In this document: piece by piece, positions 20,839 to 29,556 of the stretch
Numbering within the stretch: the stretch's first letter is position 1
Layout: each line of letters opens with the position of its first letter
DNA from: Escherichia sp. MOD1-EC7003
GTDB taxonomy: Bacteria; Pseudomonadota; Gammaproteobacteria; Enterobacterales; Enterobacteriaceae
Assembly (NCBI RefSeq): GCF_002965065.1
Contig: NZ_PTRE01000095.1
Location: forward strand, 1 to 34,310
Reading direction: 5' to 3'
DNA: 34,310 nt
Made by a program: the position numbers and the translations under genes
Notes under the pieces: model-generated
Told to the model about the DNA's origin: nothing
What the model saw: only the letters and a program-made list of their open reading frames with translations
Databases searched by the model: none

Positions 20839-20893
20839 TATACTCGTCATACTTCAAGTTGCATGTGCTGCGACTCGAATTATTTAGAGTATA
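20839..20893. repeat. Collapsed copy of an enterobacterial intergenic palindrome
   Basis: TATACTCGTCATACTTCAAG and GTTGCATGTGCTGCG are followed by ACTCGAATTATTTAGAGTAT(A). The outer TATACTC/GAGTATA ends are inverted repeats. I recall these two ends from a longer (about 120-150 bp, RSA/IRU-like) intergenic repeat of enterobacteria whose middle is missing here. It sits exactly between the rcsA break and the IS1-family remnant. Confidence 0.5.
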
Positions 20894-20915
20894 TAGCCGC
20901 TTTTGAGGTTTTCTT

Positions 20916-21190
20916 ATGGCCAGCGTTACTGTTCATTATCCCCGTTGTCGGTCTGCTCAGGTCTACCGTCATGGTCAGAACCCTAAAGGCCGTGACCGGT
21001 TTCGCTGTCGAGACTGCCATCGCGTGTGTCTGCTCATCTACACCTGTGAAGCCCGCAAGCCGGCAGCACAGGCTCTGGTACGCATACAACACCAAAACAG
21101 GCGGTATTCTGGCTTATACGTTTAGCCCAGGTACGGATGCAACCTGCTGCGAACTTCTGGCGCTGCTCGCGCCGTTTAAACATGCTCTAC
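20916..21190 (+). mobile_element. IS1-family transposase remnant (insA-insB collapsed)
   Basis: From the ATG at 20916 the frame starts like IS1-family Ins[21 protein letters not shown] followed by GRDRFRCRDC with the zinc-finger cysteine pairs. At about 21060-21072 it loses homology, and a second frame resembles a middle part of InsB (LWYAYNTKTGGILAYTF, then CCELLALLAPFKHALLI). InsB's catalytic ends and any right terminal repeat are missing. The element is an internally deleted, immobile remnant, between the rcsA break and nleF, and was probably involved in bringing these parts together. Confidence 0.75.
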
Positions 21191-21235
21191 TAATTGGATG
21201 CACTACCAGTGCGTATGTATTCTGTCCGAACTTGA

Positions 21236-21257
21236 ATAATATGAGGTGGCATATTAT
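21236..21257 (+). promoter_or_regulatory. Inverted repeat in the nleF promoter region
   Basis: A perfect 8-bp inverted repeat ATAATATG-AGGTGG-CATATTAT is centred about 25 bases before a candidate -10 box TATAAT (21272-21277), and so covers where the -35 would be. No good -35 hexamer is present, which fits an activator-dependent promoter. A conserved inverted repeat (NRIR) is known upstream of several nle effector genes; whether this one is the same needs a sequence comparison. Confidence 0.5.
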
Positions 21258-21308
21258 GATGATGTGTTGTATATAATGGGATTATTCTGGTTGTTATGGA
21301 GGCGCTAT

Positions 21309-21875
21309 ATGTTACCGACAAATAATCTGTCAGCGAACCTTTATTCATGGATGTATGTATCGGGTAATGGACAGCCCTCTGTTCCTGAGGCAGTAAGTGA
21401 ACTAAATCACAATCATTTACTCACTCCTGAATTACAGACAAAGTTGGATGTTATGTTCGCAGCATATTCAAATGCCAGAAATAATGATGAACGTGATGAC
21501 ATTTACCCGGAGCTAAGAGATTTTATAAGTGGTTTAATGGATAAAAGAGAAAGTGTGTTTGAGGTCCTGAATGTAGGTACTGATGAGGTGAAGGGAGTTC
21601 TGAGAGAAGGAATGACAACAGAGGATAGGGATGAGTATATCAGGGGGCTTTTTTTTGTTTATTCATTAAAAGTACAAATTGGTGAATTCAGAGCAGATAA
21701 AGGATATGAGAAATCAAAAGTCGATGCTTTGCTGTCTCCTCATCATTCCACAGCATTATATGGAGATCTGAAGGCAATGAATACTCTTGTTCAAGGAAGA
21801 GATCAAGATTTGCCCTTGCAGGAGCATATATTTGTTCCGGACTTGACCTATAATAAGGGCTCTTTACAATTTTGA
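21309..21875 (+). CDS. nleF: NleF-like type III secreted effector with altered C-terminus
   Basis: The 188-residue protein resembles NleF of EHEC/EPEC throughout: MLPTNNLSANLYSWMYVSGN, SELNHNH, LTPELQTKLDVM, SGLMDKR, SVFEV, TDEV, PHHST, YGDLKAM and VPDLTYNKGSLQ near the end. By eye about two thirds of residues agree with the form I remember. NleF is injected into host cells and inhibits caspases-4, -8 and -9, placing its C-terminal LQCG in the active site; here the protein ends LQF. A strong GGAGG six bases before the ATG at 21309 fixes the start; the upstream in-frame ATGs lie in the promoter. Base composition is AT-rich. It lies outside a recognisable prophage, next to an IS1 remnant, in place of flagellar genes. 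A LEE-type secretion system elsewhere is implied but not visible. Confidence 0.85.
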   Translation: MLPTNNLSANLYSWMYVSGNGQPSVPEAVSELNHNHLLTPELQTKLDVMFAAYSNARNNDERDDIYPELRDFISGLMDKRESVFEVLNVGTDEVKGVLREGMTTEDRDEYIRGLFFVYSLKVQIGEFRADKGYEKSKVDALLSPHHSTALYGDLKAMNTLVQGRDQDLPLQEHIFVPDLTYNKGSLQF

Positions 21876-22493
21876 TAATGATGGTTTTAAAAATTGGTTA
21901 TAAATAATAAAATCATGAGATTATATTAAATAGCACTTATTTAAAAAGTGTGTAATTGTTCTTTTCAGAAGAAGAAAAGTAAAAATTTTACCTGGCAAAG
22001 GACTATCACCATGTGGTGAATATGTCAGCGTAACCGCAGCTTGTCGTATGCAACGAGCAACGTGCTGCGGTTAGCTGGTTAATATTCCGATAATGTGAGT
22101 ATTGAATGGCTTCTGACCAGAACTAATTCAGTTGAGAAGTTTTAGAATTTTTCGGTGGCAATAATGGGACAAAAATAAAGTAGATTATTGTGGCTTAATG
22201 GCGTTGTTGAAGAGTCTTAATACATTGAAAAATAAATACCGCGATGACCGCAGGGAGGGGCGCCCAGGATTTAATCAACCAGGCGTGTTTGAATTGCTGC
22301 CATGACATGAATGTAGCCTCTGAACTCAGAAGGTTTGAAACAAGAGTCGCGAATCATACCCATACAAATTTATTTTCGGGGTAATAATTCACAAAAATAA
22401 TAGTTAGAACAAATTTCTGTCTGAACCTGGAAAGGCTGGCGACATCAGGGCTTTAATGCCACAATTCTCTTTTCTTCTCATGCAGGACGAATG
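21876..22493. other. Gene-free stretch between nleF and yedD
   Basis: About 600 bp, AT-rich at first and mixed later. A 10-bp inverted repeat TAACCGCAGC/GCTGCGGTTA (22031-22040 and 22064-22073) forms a hairpin without a T-run, with TTGTCG/CGAGCAA pairing partly inside the loop. A short palindrome TCACCATGTGGTGA lies at about 22004-22017. The last 100 bp should be the native yedD promoter region. I see no convincing open frame and no trace of yedE, yedF, yedK or fliE. Confidence 0.5.
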
Positions 22494-22907
22494 ATGAAAA
22501 AACTCGCAATTGCAGGCACGCTCATGTTGCTGGCGGGCTGTGCCGAAGTCGAAAACTATAACAATGTCGTGAAAACCTCCGCGCCGGACTGGTTGGCGGG
22601 CTACTGGCAGACCAAAGGGCCGCAACGTGCGCTGGTCAGCCCGGAAGCGATAGGCAGCCTCATTGTCACTAAAGAGGGCGATACCCTGGATTGCCGTCAG
22701 TGGCAGCGGGTGATTGCAGTGCCGGGTAAGTTGACATTGATGTCTGATGATCTCACCAACGTTACCGTAAAACGTGAGCTGTACGAGGTTGAGCGTGACG
22801 TTAACACCATTGAGTACGATGGTATGACGATGGAACGTGTGGATCGCCCTACGGTAGAGTGTGCCGCCGCGCTGGATAAAGCGCCGTTACCGACGCCGCT
22901 GCCGTAA
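22494..22907 (+). CDS. yedD: Lipoprotein YedD
   Basis: The 137-residue protein matches K-12 YedD. A lipoprotein signal (MKKLAIAGTLMLLAGC, lipobox LAGC with Cys16) precedes a small domain of unknown function; Ala at +2 suggests sorting to the outer membrane. The second ATG of ATGATG (22494) gives the K-12 length. In K-12 the gene lies between amyA and yedE; here amyA is kept but everything on the other side up to rcsA is replaced. Confidence 0.95.
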   Translation: MKKLAIAGTLMLLAGCAEVENYNNVVKTSAPDWLAGYWQTKGPQRALVSPEAIGSLIVTKEGDTLDCRQWQRVIAVPGKLTLMSDDLTNVTVKRELYEVERDVNTIEYDGMTMERVDRPTVECAAALDKAPLPTPLP

Positions 22908-22940
22908 TGAAATCTCCCTCGAGTTGGGCGTTTTTATGTC

Positions 22941-22973
22941 AAAAAAAGCGCCCGATGCGCAAGCTTATCGGGC
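22941..22973 (-). terminator. Terminator of amyA
   Basis: On the minus strand GCCCGAT/ATCGGGC forms a stem with a ten-base loop, followed by GC and TTTTTTT. It lies about 50 bp past the amyA stop and may also work weakly for yedD from the other side. Confidence 0.75.
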
Positions 22974-23024
22974 CTGCACCTGAACGGGTCCGCAGTAACG
23001 ATGTGTGTAAGAGCAGCAATCGGT

Positions 23025-24512
23025 TTAAATGACTTCTTCGATAACCCACACGCTGACGCTGCTTCCGTTGCAAAAGAAGGTCGCTTTGCCGTTTTCGTCT
23101 GTTACCACGCTCTCCTGCCGGTTCCCCAGAAAATCACGCCAGGTTTTATTGCCGTAATTCTCACCCAGATGAATAGTTTTTTCGCCATCATCCCCGTTCG
23201 ACATGACCACTACGCAGCCGGGATATTCGTCGGTGCCACTGCGGCTAAAGGCAATGCAGTTCGGATGGTCGAAAAATAACGTCTGTACACCGTGGGCGAA
23301 ACGCTGACGGGCGAGAATTAACTCATCAAGCTGTTCGATTATCGGCATATCTATTGGATAGGTTTGCCCGTCACCGCCGACATCTTCGTAATGTGCGCCA
23401 TAGAGGTCAGGATAGAATACCGAAGGAACGCCATTTTCCCGCAACAAAATTAGGGCATACGCCAGTGGTTTAAACCACGGTTCTACCGGTGCTTCGAGGG
23501 CTTGCAATGGTTGGGTGTCGTGGTTAGCGACGAGGGTTACGGCGTGGAAAGGATCGGCTTCCACCAGCGTACCAGTGAAGATCTGCGTCATATTGTAGTC
23601 GCGACCCATACGCGATGCTTCATGGAATTTCATCTGCAGCGGCGCATCAAACAGCATGGTTTTGCCTTCCACCTGATCAATATACGTTTGCAGTTTATCA
23701 ACTTCGTGCGACCAGTATTCTGCCACAATAAACAGCGGCTTTGATGCAACTTCTTGTACGTGTTCGATCCACTCTTTATAAAACCAGGCCGGAATGTGTT
23801 TGACCGCATCAAGACGAAAACCGTCGCATTGCGTTTGTTCCATCACCCAGCGCGCCCAGTATTTAATTTCTTCCGTCACGGCATGATTGCGAAAATCGAT
23901 ATTCTCGCCCATCAAGTAGTCAAAATTACCTAGTTCATCATCAACCTGATCGTTCCAGCCTTCGCCGGTGTAGTCGTTAACAATTTTAAATATGCCATCT
24001 TCATCAGGGTTTTCGATATGGTCGATACCACTAAAACACTTGAAATCCCAGATAAACTGTGAGTGTTGCCCGGCACGGGCGGGGAAGGTGTAACGCGTCC
24101 AGCCTTCGCACTCAATGATTTTTTCATCAATTTGCGTACGGTCGTCAGCATTTACACGCTGCACGCGAATAGCTTCTTTTTCATCCGCGCCCATTTTGTG
24201 GTTGACTACCACGTCCAGTAACACCGCAATGTCATTACGTTTCAGTGCGTCAATGGCAGCCAGTAGTTGTGCTTTATCGCCATATTTAGTAGGGATGCTG
24301 CCTTTCTGATCAAACTCGCCTAAATCAAATAAATCATAGGAGTCGTAGCCGACCGAATACCCGCCCGATGCGCCTTTATAGGCGGGCGGCAACCAGACCA
24401 TATTGATACCAATATCATTAAAACCGTCGGCGCGCTCGGCCAGTTCAGGCCAGAGCTTACCGCCTTCCGGGTAATACCAGTGAAAACATTGTAACAGCGT
24501 GGGATTACGCAT
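23025..24512 (-). CDS. amyA: Cytoplasmic alpha-amylase AmyA
   Basis: The 495-residue enzyme matches K-12 AmyA, a GH13 subfamily 5 alpha-amylase without a signal peptide. The four GH13 regions are visible: [15 protein letters not shown] (I), [11 protein letters not shown] with the nucleophile Asp (II), FIVAEYW with the acid Glu (III) and LVANHDTQP with the transition-state Asp (IV). It hydrolyses internal maltodextrin and glycogen-derived alpha-1,4-glucans. In K-12 it is followed on one side by fliDST and on the other by yedD; here the fli side is reduced to a scar. Confidence 0.97.
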   Translation of the reverse strand: MRNPTLLQCFHWYYPEGGKLWPELAERADGFNDIGINMVWLPPAYKGASGGYSVGYDSYDLFDLGEFDQKGSIPTKYGDKAQLLAAIDALKRNDIAVLLDVVVNHKMGADEKEAIRVQRVNADDRTQIDEKIIECEGWTRYTFPARAGQHSQFIWDFKCFSGIDHIENPDEDGIFKIVNDYTGEGWNDQVDDELGNFDYLMGENIDFRNHAVTEEIKYWARWVMEQTQCDGFRLDAVKHIPAWFYKEWIEHVQEVASKPLFIVAEYWSHEVDKLQTYIDQVEGKTMLFDAPLQMKFHEASRMGRDYNMTQIFTGTLVEADPFHAVTLVANHDTQPLQALEAPVEPWFKPLAYALILLRENGVPSVFYPDLYGAHYEDVGGDGQTYPIDMPIIEQLDELILARQRFAHGVQTLFFDHPNCIAFSRSGTDEYPGCVVVMSNGDDGEKTIHLGENYGNKTWRDFLGNRQESVVTDENGKATFFCNGSSVSVWVIEEVI

Positions 24513-24589
24513 TCTTCGACTCCATTCAAGGGGAACATTAGAAGCGTAGCCGTAATCGGATTATTCGCGAACCATCAGCTCGTTAAGAT

Positions 24590-24768
24590 TCAAAATAGGT
24601 TATTCTGCGGAGCCAGCACAAAGCAGCCCTGATCGCCATAGGCATTTAACACCGATTTTTGCATCGATGACTGACCGACCAGTCTCGCCAGTTCATCCAT
24701 CCGAATCTGTAATAACTGCTTTATCTTGCTTTCATTGTCGAGAATCCGGCGCAACGGCTCCTGTACCG
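24590..24768 (-). pseudogene. fliT: fliT remnant (C-terminal part)
   Basis: On the minus strand the frame encodes [40 protein letters not shown] and [17 protein letters not shown] and then the stop (24590-24592), matching the C-terminal half of K-12 FliT, the FliD export chaperone. A short in-frame loss within LRPMLRLIL and loss of the whole N-terminal half are seen. It abuts a fliZ fragment of opposite strand at about 24770. Confidence 0.9.
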
Positions 24769-24771
24769 TAT

Positions 24772-24906
24772 TTCCTTGACGAAACTCTCGCCCCTTAGCT
24801 GCCCACCACCAGCACCGACAATTACCGCATCGCGTTACATCAGCGTCAAACGTGTGCCGGACTTGTGCAGAAATCCTCCTGCCTGCTTCTGATATATATT
24901 AAATAA
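24772..24906 (+). pseudogene. fliZ: fliZ remnant (C-terminal end)
   Basis: The frame reads FLDETLAP, a TAG, then [20 protein letters not shown] and [15 protein letters not shown] before the TAA at 24904. This is the C-terminus of K-12 FliZ with a Trp-to-stop change (APW to AP-stop) and a loss of two codons near LRHYQRQ. The upstream three quarters of fliZ and all of fliA, fliC, fliD and fliS are gone. Confidence 0.9.
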
Positions 24907-24989
24907 GAATAAGATGTAGCGGAGTTGTTTTTGTGTTTACGAACAATGGCTCTACACTGCAAACAGACATAACAACATTCGGGGTGAAT

Positions 24990-25790
24990 ATGAAATTAGC
25001 ACATCTGGGACGTCAGGCATTGATGGGTGTGATGGCCGTGGCGCTGGTTGCGGGCATGAGTGTTAAAAGTTTTGCAGATGAAGGTCTGCTTAATAAAGTC
25101 AAAGAGCGCGGCACGCTGTTGGTAGGGCTGGAAGGAACTTATCCTCCGTTCAGTTTTCAGGGGGATGACGGCAAATTAACCGGTTTTGAAGTAGAGTTTG
25201 CCCAACAGCTGGCAAAACATCTTGGCGTTGAGGCGTCATTAAAACCGACCAAATGGGACGGTATGCTGGCGTCGCTGGACTCTAAACGCATTGATGTGGT
25301 GATTAACCAGGTCACCATTTCTGACGAGCGCAAGAAAAAATACGATTTCTCAACCCCGTACACCATTTCCGGTATTCAGGCGCTGGTAAAAAAAGGCAAT
25401 GAAGGCACCATTAAAACGGCAGATGATCTGAAAGGCAAAAAAGTGGGTGTTGGTCTGGGCACCAACTATGAAGAGTGGCTGGGTCAGAATGTTCAGGGCG
25501 TCGATGTGCGTACTTATGATGATGACCCGACCAAATATCAGGATCTGCGCGTAGGCCGTATCGATGCGATCCTCGTTGATCGTCTGGCGGCGCTGGACCT
25601 GGTGAAGAAAACTAACGATACGCTGGCAGTAACCGGTGAAGCCTTCTCCCGTCAGGAGTCTGGCGTGGCGCTGCGTAAAGGAAACGAAGACTTGCTGAAA
25701 GCGGTGAATGATGCAATTGCGGAAATGCAAAAAGACGGCACTCTGCAAGCCCTTTCTGAAAAATGGTTTGGTGCTGATGTGACCAAATAA
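24990..25790 (+). CDS. tcyJ: Cystine-binding periplasmic protein TcyJ (FliY)
   Basis: The 266-residue solute-binding protein is nearly identical to K-12 TcyJ. A signal peptide (MKLAHLGRQALMGVMAVALV to SFA) precedes the SBP family 3 domain, with LEGTYPPFSFQ and the arginine/aspartate ligand regions. It binds cystine (and diaminopimelate, weakly) and delivers it to TcyLN. I chose the ATG at 24990 for the signal peptide and K-12 length. In K-12 the gene follows fliAZ and can be read from the fliA promoter; here that unit is deleted, so it must rely on its own promoter. A terminator follows the gene. Confidence 0.97.
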   Translation: MKLAHLGRQALMGVMAVALVAGMSVKSFADEGLLNKVKERGTLLVGLEGTYPPFSFQGDDGKLTGFEVEFAQQLAKHLGVEASLKPTKWDGMLASLDSKRIDVVINQVTISDERKKKYDFSTPYTISGIQALVKKGNEGTIKTADDLKGKKVGVGLGTNYEEWLGQNVQGVDVRTYDDDPTKYQDLRVGRIDAILVDRLAALDLVKKTNDTLAVTGEAFSRQESGVALRKGNEDLLKAVNDAIAEMQKDGTLQALSEKWFGADVTK

Positions 25791-25803
25791 TCAGCATAAT
25801 GAC

Positions 25804-25835
25804 AAAAAAGGGCGCTTTCATTAGCGCCTTTTTTA
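25804..25835 (+). terminator. Terminator after tcyJ
   Basis: AAAAAAGGGCGCT, a short loop TTCATT and AGCGCCTTTTTTAT form a GC-rich stem with a T-run, 14 bases past the tcyJ stop. It separates tcyJ from dcyD and probably lowers, not abolishes, transcription into the transporter genes. Confidence 0.85.
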
Positions 25836-25840
25836 TTTAA

Positions 25841-26881
<1,041 letters not shown>

Positions 26882-26895
26882 CTCCGGAAACGCTC

Positions 26896-27564
26896 ATGCA
26901 AGAAAGTATACAACTGGTTATTGATTCCTTGCCGTTCCTGCTGAAAGGGGCAGGGTATACGCTGCAACTCAGCATCGGCGGCATGTTTTTTGGCTTACTG
27001 CTAGGGTTTATTCTCGCGCTGATGCGCCTGTCGCCAATCTGGCCCGTGCGCTGGCTGGCGCGTTTTTATATCTCTATTTTTCGTGGTACGCCGCTCATTG
27101 CACAACTGTTTATGATCTACTATGGCCTGCCGCAGTTTGGCATCGAATTAGATCCCATTCCGTCAGCGATGATTGGTCTGTCGCTGAACACTGCCGCCTA
27201 TGCAGCCGAAACGCTGCGTGCCGCCATTTCTTCTATTGATAAAGGTCAGTGGGAAGCTGCTGCCAGTATTGGTATGACACCATGGCAGACCATGCGTCGC
27301 GCGATTTTGCCACAGGCGGCGCGGGTGGCGTTGCCGCCGCTGTCGAACAGCTTTATCAGCCTGGTAAAAGATACATCGCTGGCCGCGACAATCCAGGTGC
27401 CGGAGCTGTTCCGTCAGGCGCAGTTGATTACCTCGCGTACGCTGGAAGTGTTTACCATGTATCTGGCGGCTTCGCTCATCTACTGGATCATGGCGACAGT
27501 GTTATCGACGTTGCAGAACCATTTTGAGAATCAACTTAATCGCCAGGAGAGAGAACCAAAATGA
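26896..27564 (+). CDS. tcyL: Cystine ABC transporter permease TcyL
   Basis: The 222-residue protein matches K-12 TcyL (YecS). It is a His/Glu/Gln-type permease with about five membrane helices and the EAA loop (GQWEAAASIGMTPWQTMRRA) that contacts the ATPase. With TcyJ and TcyN it imports cystine. Its stop overlaps the tcyN start by four bases (ATGA), so the two are translationally coupled. Confidence 0.97.
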   Translation: MQESIQLVIDSLPFLLKGAGYTLQLSIGGMFFGLLLGFILALMRLSPIWPVRWLARFYISIFRGTPLIAQLFMIYYGLPQFGIELDPIPSAMIGLSLNTAAYAAETLRAAISSIDKGQWEAAASIGMTPWQTMRRAILPQAARVALPPLSNSFISLVKDTSLAATIQVPELFRQAQLITSRTLEVFTMYLAASLIYWIMATVLSTLQNHFENQLNRQEREPK

Positions 27565-28313
27565 GTGCCATTGAAGTTAAGAACCTGGTGAAAAAATTCC
27601 ACGGTCAGACGGTGCTGCACGGTATCGACCTCGAGGTAAAGCCTGGCGAAGTAGTGGCTATTATCGGTCCGAGCGGTTCCGGTAAAACCACGTTGCTACG
27701 CAGCATAAATCTGCTGGAACAGCCGGAAGCGGGAACCATCACCGTTGGCGATATCACCATTGATACCGCACGTTCATTAAGTCAGCAAAAGTCGCTGATT
27801 CGCCAGTTGCGTCAGCACGTCGGGTTTGTCTTCCAGAACTTTAATTTGTTTCCGCATCGCACGGTGCTGGAAAACATTATTGAAGGGCCGGTGATCGTCA
27901 AAGGCGAATCAAAAGAAGAGGCCACGGTGCGCGCTCGAGAGCTGCTGGCGAAAGTTGGGCTGGCAGGTAAAGAAACCAGCTATCCACGTCGTTTGTCTGG
28001 CGGTCAACAGCAGCGAGTAGCAATTGCGCGTGCGCTGGCAATGCGTCCTGAAGTGATTTTGTTTGACGAGCCAACGTCGGCGCTGGATCCGGAGCTGGTG
28101 GGCGAAGTCCTGAACACCATCCGCCAGCTGGCGCAGGAAAAGCGTACGATGGTGATTGTGACGCACGAAATGAGCTTTGCCCGAGATGTTGCGGACAGGG
28201 CAATCTTTATGGACCAGGGGCGGGTAGTCGAGCAGGGGGCCGCAAAAGCGTTATTTGCCGATCCTCAGCAGCCTCGCACCCGCCAGTTCCTCGAGAAGTT
28301 TCTGCTGCAATAA
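27561..28313 (+). CDS. tcyN: Cystine ABC transporter ATPase TcyN
   Basis: The 250-residue ABC protein matches K-12 TcyN (YecC). Walker A is GPSGSGKTT, the Q-loop FVFQNFNLFPH, the signature LSGGQQQR, Walker B VILFDEPTSALD and the switch His in VTHEMSFA. It powers cystine uptake with TcyL and TcyJ. No good terminator is seen before sdiA. Confidence 0.97.
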   Translation: MSAIEVKNLVKKFHGQTVLHGIDLEVKPGEVVAIIGPSGSGKTTLLRSINLLEQPEAGTITVGDITIDTARSLSQQKSLIRQLRQHVGFVFQNFNLFPHRTVLENIIEGPVIVKGESKEEATVRARELLAKVGLAGKETSYPRRLSGGQQQRVAIARALAMRPEVILFDEPTSALDPELVGEVLNTIRQLAQEKRTMVIVTHEMSFARDVADRAIFMDQGRVVEQGAAKALFADPQQPRTRQFLEKFLLQ

Positions 28314-28542
28314 TAAGAAAAAATCAGCCCCTATGATTCACTCGTCGGGGCGATACACCCTTTTAAGCGTGATAAAATGGCTTAACAAAACAGCATAACT
28401 CATTAATAACATAAGAGAATGCGATAGCTTGCAAAAGTAATTCATTACCTGAATAATATAAATTATATATAAATCTTATTTATGTGATAGTTTGAATTAT
28501 CATTATGAATGATACTAACTCTCAGGGGCGTTGTGGTTTACT

Positions 28543-29265
28543 ATGCAGGATACGGATTTTTTCAGCTGGCGTCGCACGATGCTGTTGCGTTTTCAGAGGA
28601 TGGAGGCCGCAGAAGAGGTCTACCATGAAATAGAGTCTCAGGCTCAGCAGCTGGAGTACGATTACTATTCGTTATGTGTTCGCCACCCGGTGCCATTCAC
28701 GCGACCTAAAGTGGCTTTCTACACCAATTACCCTGAGTCGTGGGTGAGTTATTATCAGGCAAAAAACTTTCTCGCAATTGATCCGGTGCTGAACCCTGAA
28801 AACTTCAGTCAGGGCCATTTAATGTGGAATGATGACTTATTCAGCCAGGCACAGCCGTTATGGGAAGCCGCGCGCGCGCATGGTTTACGCCGTGGTGTCA
28901 CTCAGTATTTAATGCTGCCAAACCGGGCGCTGGGCTTTTTGTCCTTTTCCCGTTGCAGCACGCGCGAAATACCCATTCTTAGTGATGAACTGCAATTAAA
29001 AATGCAGTTACTGGTGCGCGAAAGTCTGCTGGCTCTGATGCGTTTAAATGATGAAATAGTGCTGACGCCAGAGATGAATTTCAGCAAGCGAGAAAAAGAA
29101 ATTCTGAAATGGACGGCAGAAGGTAAGACATCAGCAGAGATAGCGATGATTCTGTCAATCTCTGAGAATACGGTCAATTTCCATCAGAAAAACATGCAGA
29201 AAAAAATCAATGCACCTAATAAGACGCAGGTGGCCTGTTACGCGGCCGCTACTGGCTTAATTTGA
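28543..29265 (+). CDS. sdiA: LuxR-type quorum-sensing regulator SdiA
   Basis: The 240-residue regulator matches K-12 SdiA with about eight conservative changes. The autoinducer-binding domain (about 1-170) includes YYSLCVRHPVPFTRPKV and WVSYYQAKNFLAIDPVL; the C-terminal LuxR helix-turn-helix includes FSKREKEILKWTAEGKTSAE and SENTVNFHQKNMQKK. E. coli makes no acyl-homoserine lactone, so SdiA detects those of other bacteria, and in LEE strains represses virulence while raising acid resistance. The ATG at 28543 gives the K-12 length. A 230-bp AT-rich upstream region precedes it. Confidence 0.96.
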   Translation: MQDTDFFSWRRTMLLRFQRMEAAEEVYHEIESQAQQLEYDYYSLCVRHPVPFTRPKVAFYTNYPESWVSYYQAKNFLAIDPVLNPENFSQGHLMWNDDLFSQAQPLWEAARAHGLRRGVTQYLMLPNRALGFLSFSRCSTREIPILSDELQLKMQLLVRESLLALMRLNDEIVLTPEMNFSKREKEILKWTAEGKTSAEIAMILSISENTVNFHQKNMQKKINAPNKTQVACYAAATGLI

Positions 29266-29293
29266 GCTCTTTTCTGTTCTGGTGCCAGATGCA

Positions 29294-29328
29294 AAAACCG
29301 GCTGAAAGGAACGCTCTCAGCCGGTTTT
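29294..29328. terminator. Bidirectional terminator between sdiA and yecF
   Basis: AAAACCGGCTGA and TCAGCCGGTTTT are a perfect 12-bp inverted repeat with an 11-base loop; the A and T flanks let it stop transcription from both convergent genes. Confidence 0.88.
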
Positions 29329-29331
29329 ATA

Positions 29332-29556
29332 TTACTGACGGTAGGCTTGTTTAATTTGCTTAACCGTTTTGGAAAATACTGCAGCCTGGGTTTCGTCTTC
29401 GATCAGCGCAAGCTGTTTTTCCATCTTTAACATCACGCGGCCCGCGTCAGCTTGTCCCATCGCTTGCAGCATCAGCGTCAGCATTGCTTTCAGGCAGGAG
29501 ACTTCATTTGCCAGTTCTTGATTATTCTCGGCAGTAGAAAAATCAGGCGTACTCAT
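29332..29556 (-). CDS. yecF: DUF2594 small protein YecF
   Basis: The 74-residue protein matches K-12 YecF, a DUF2594 helical protein of unknown function ([20 protein letters not shown] in the centre, likely coiled coil). It is convergent with sdiA and ends inside the shared terminator region. Confidence 0.93.

Noticed and set aside
21246..21308. Longer NleF start (21 extra residues)
   Set aside because: The extension overlaps the inverted repeat and the -10 box, and the strong GGAGG serves the ATG at 21309.
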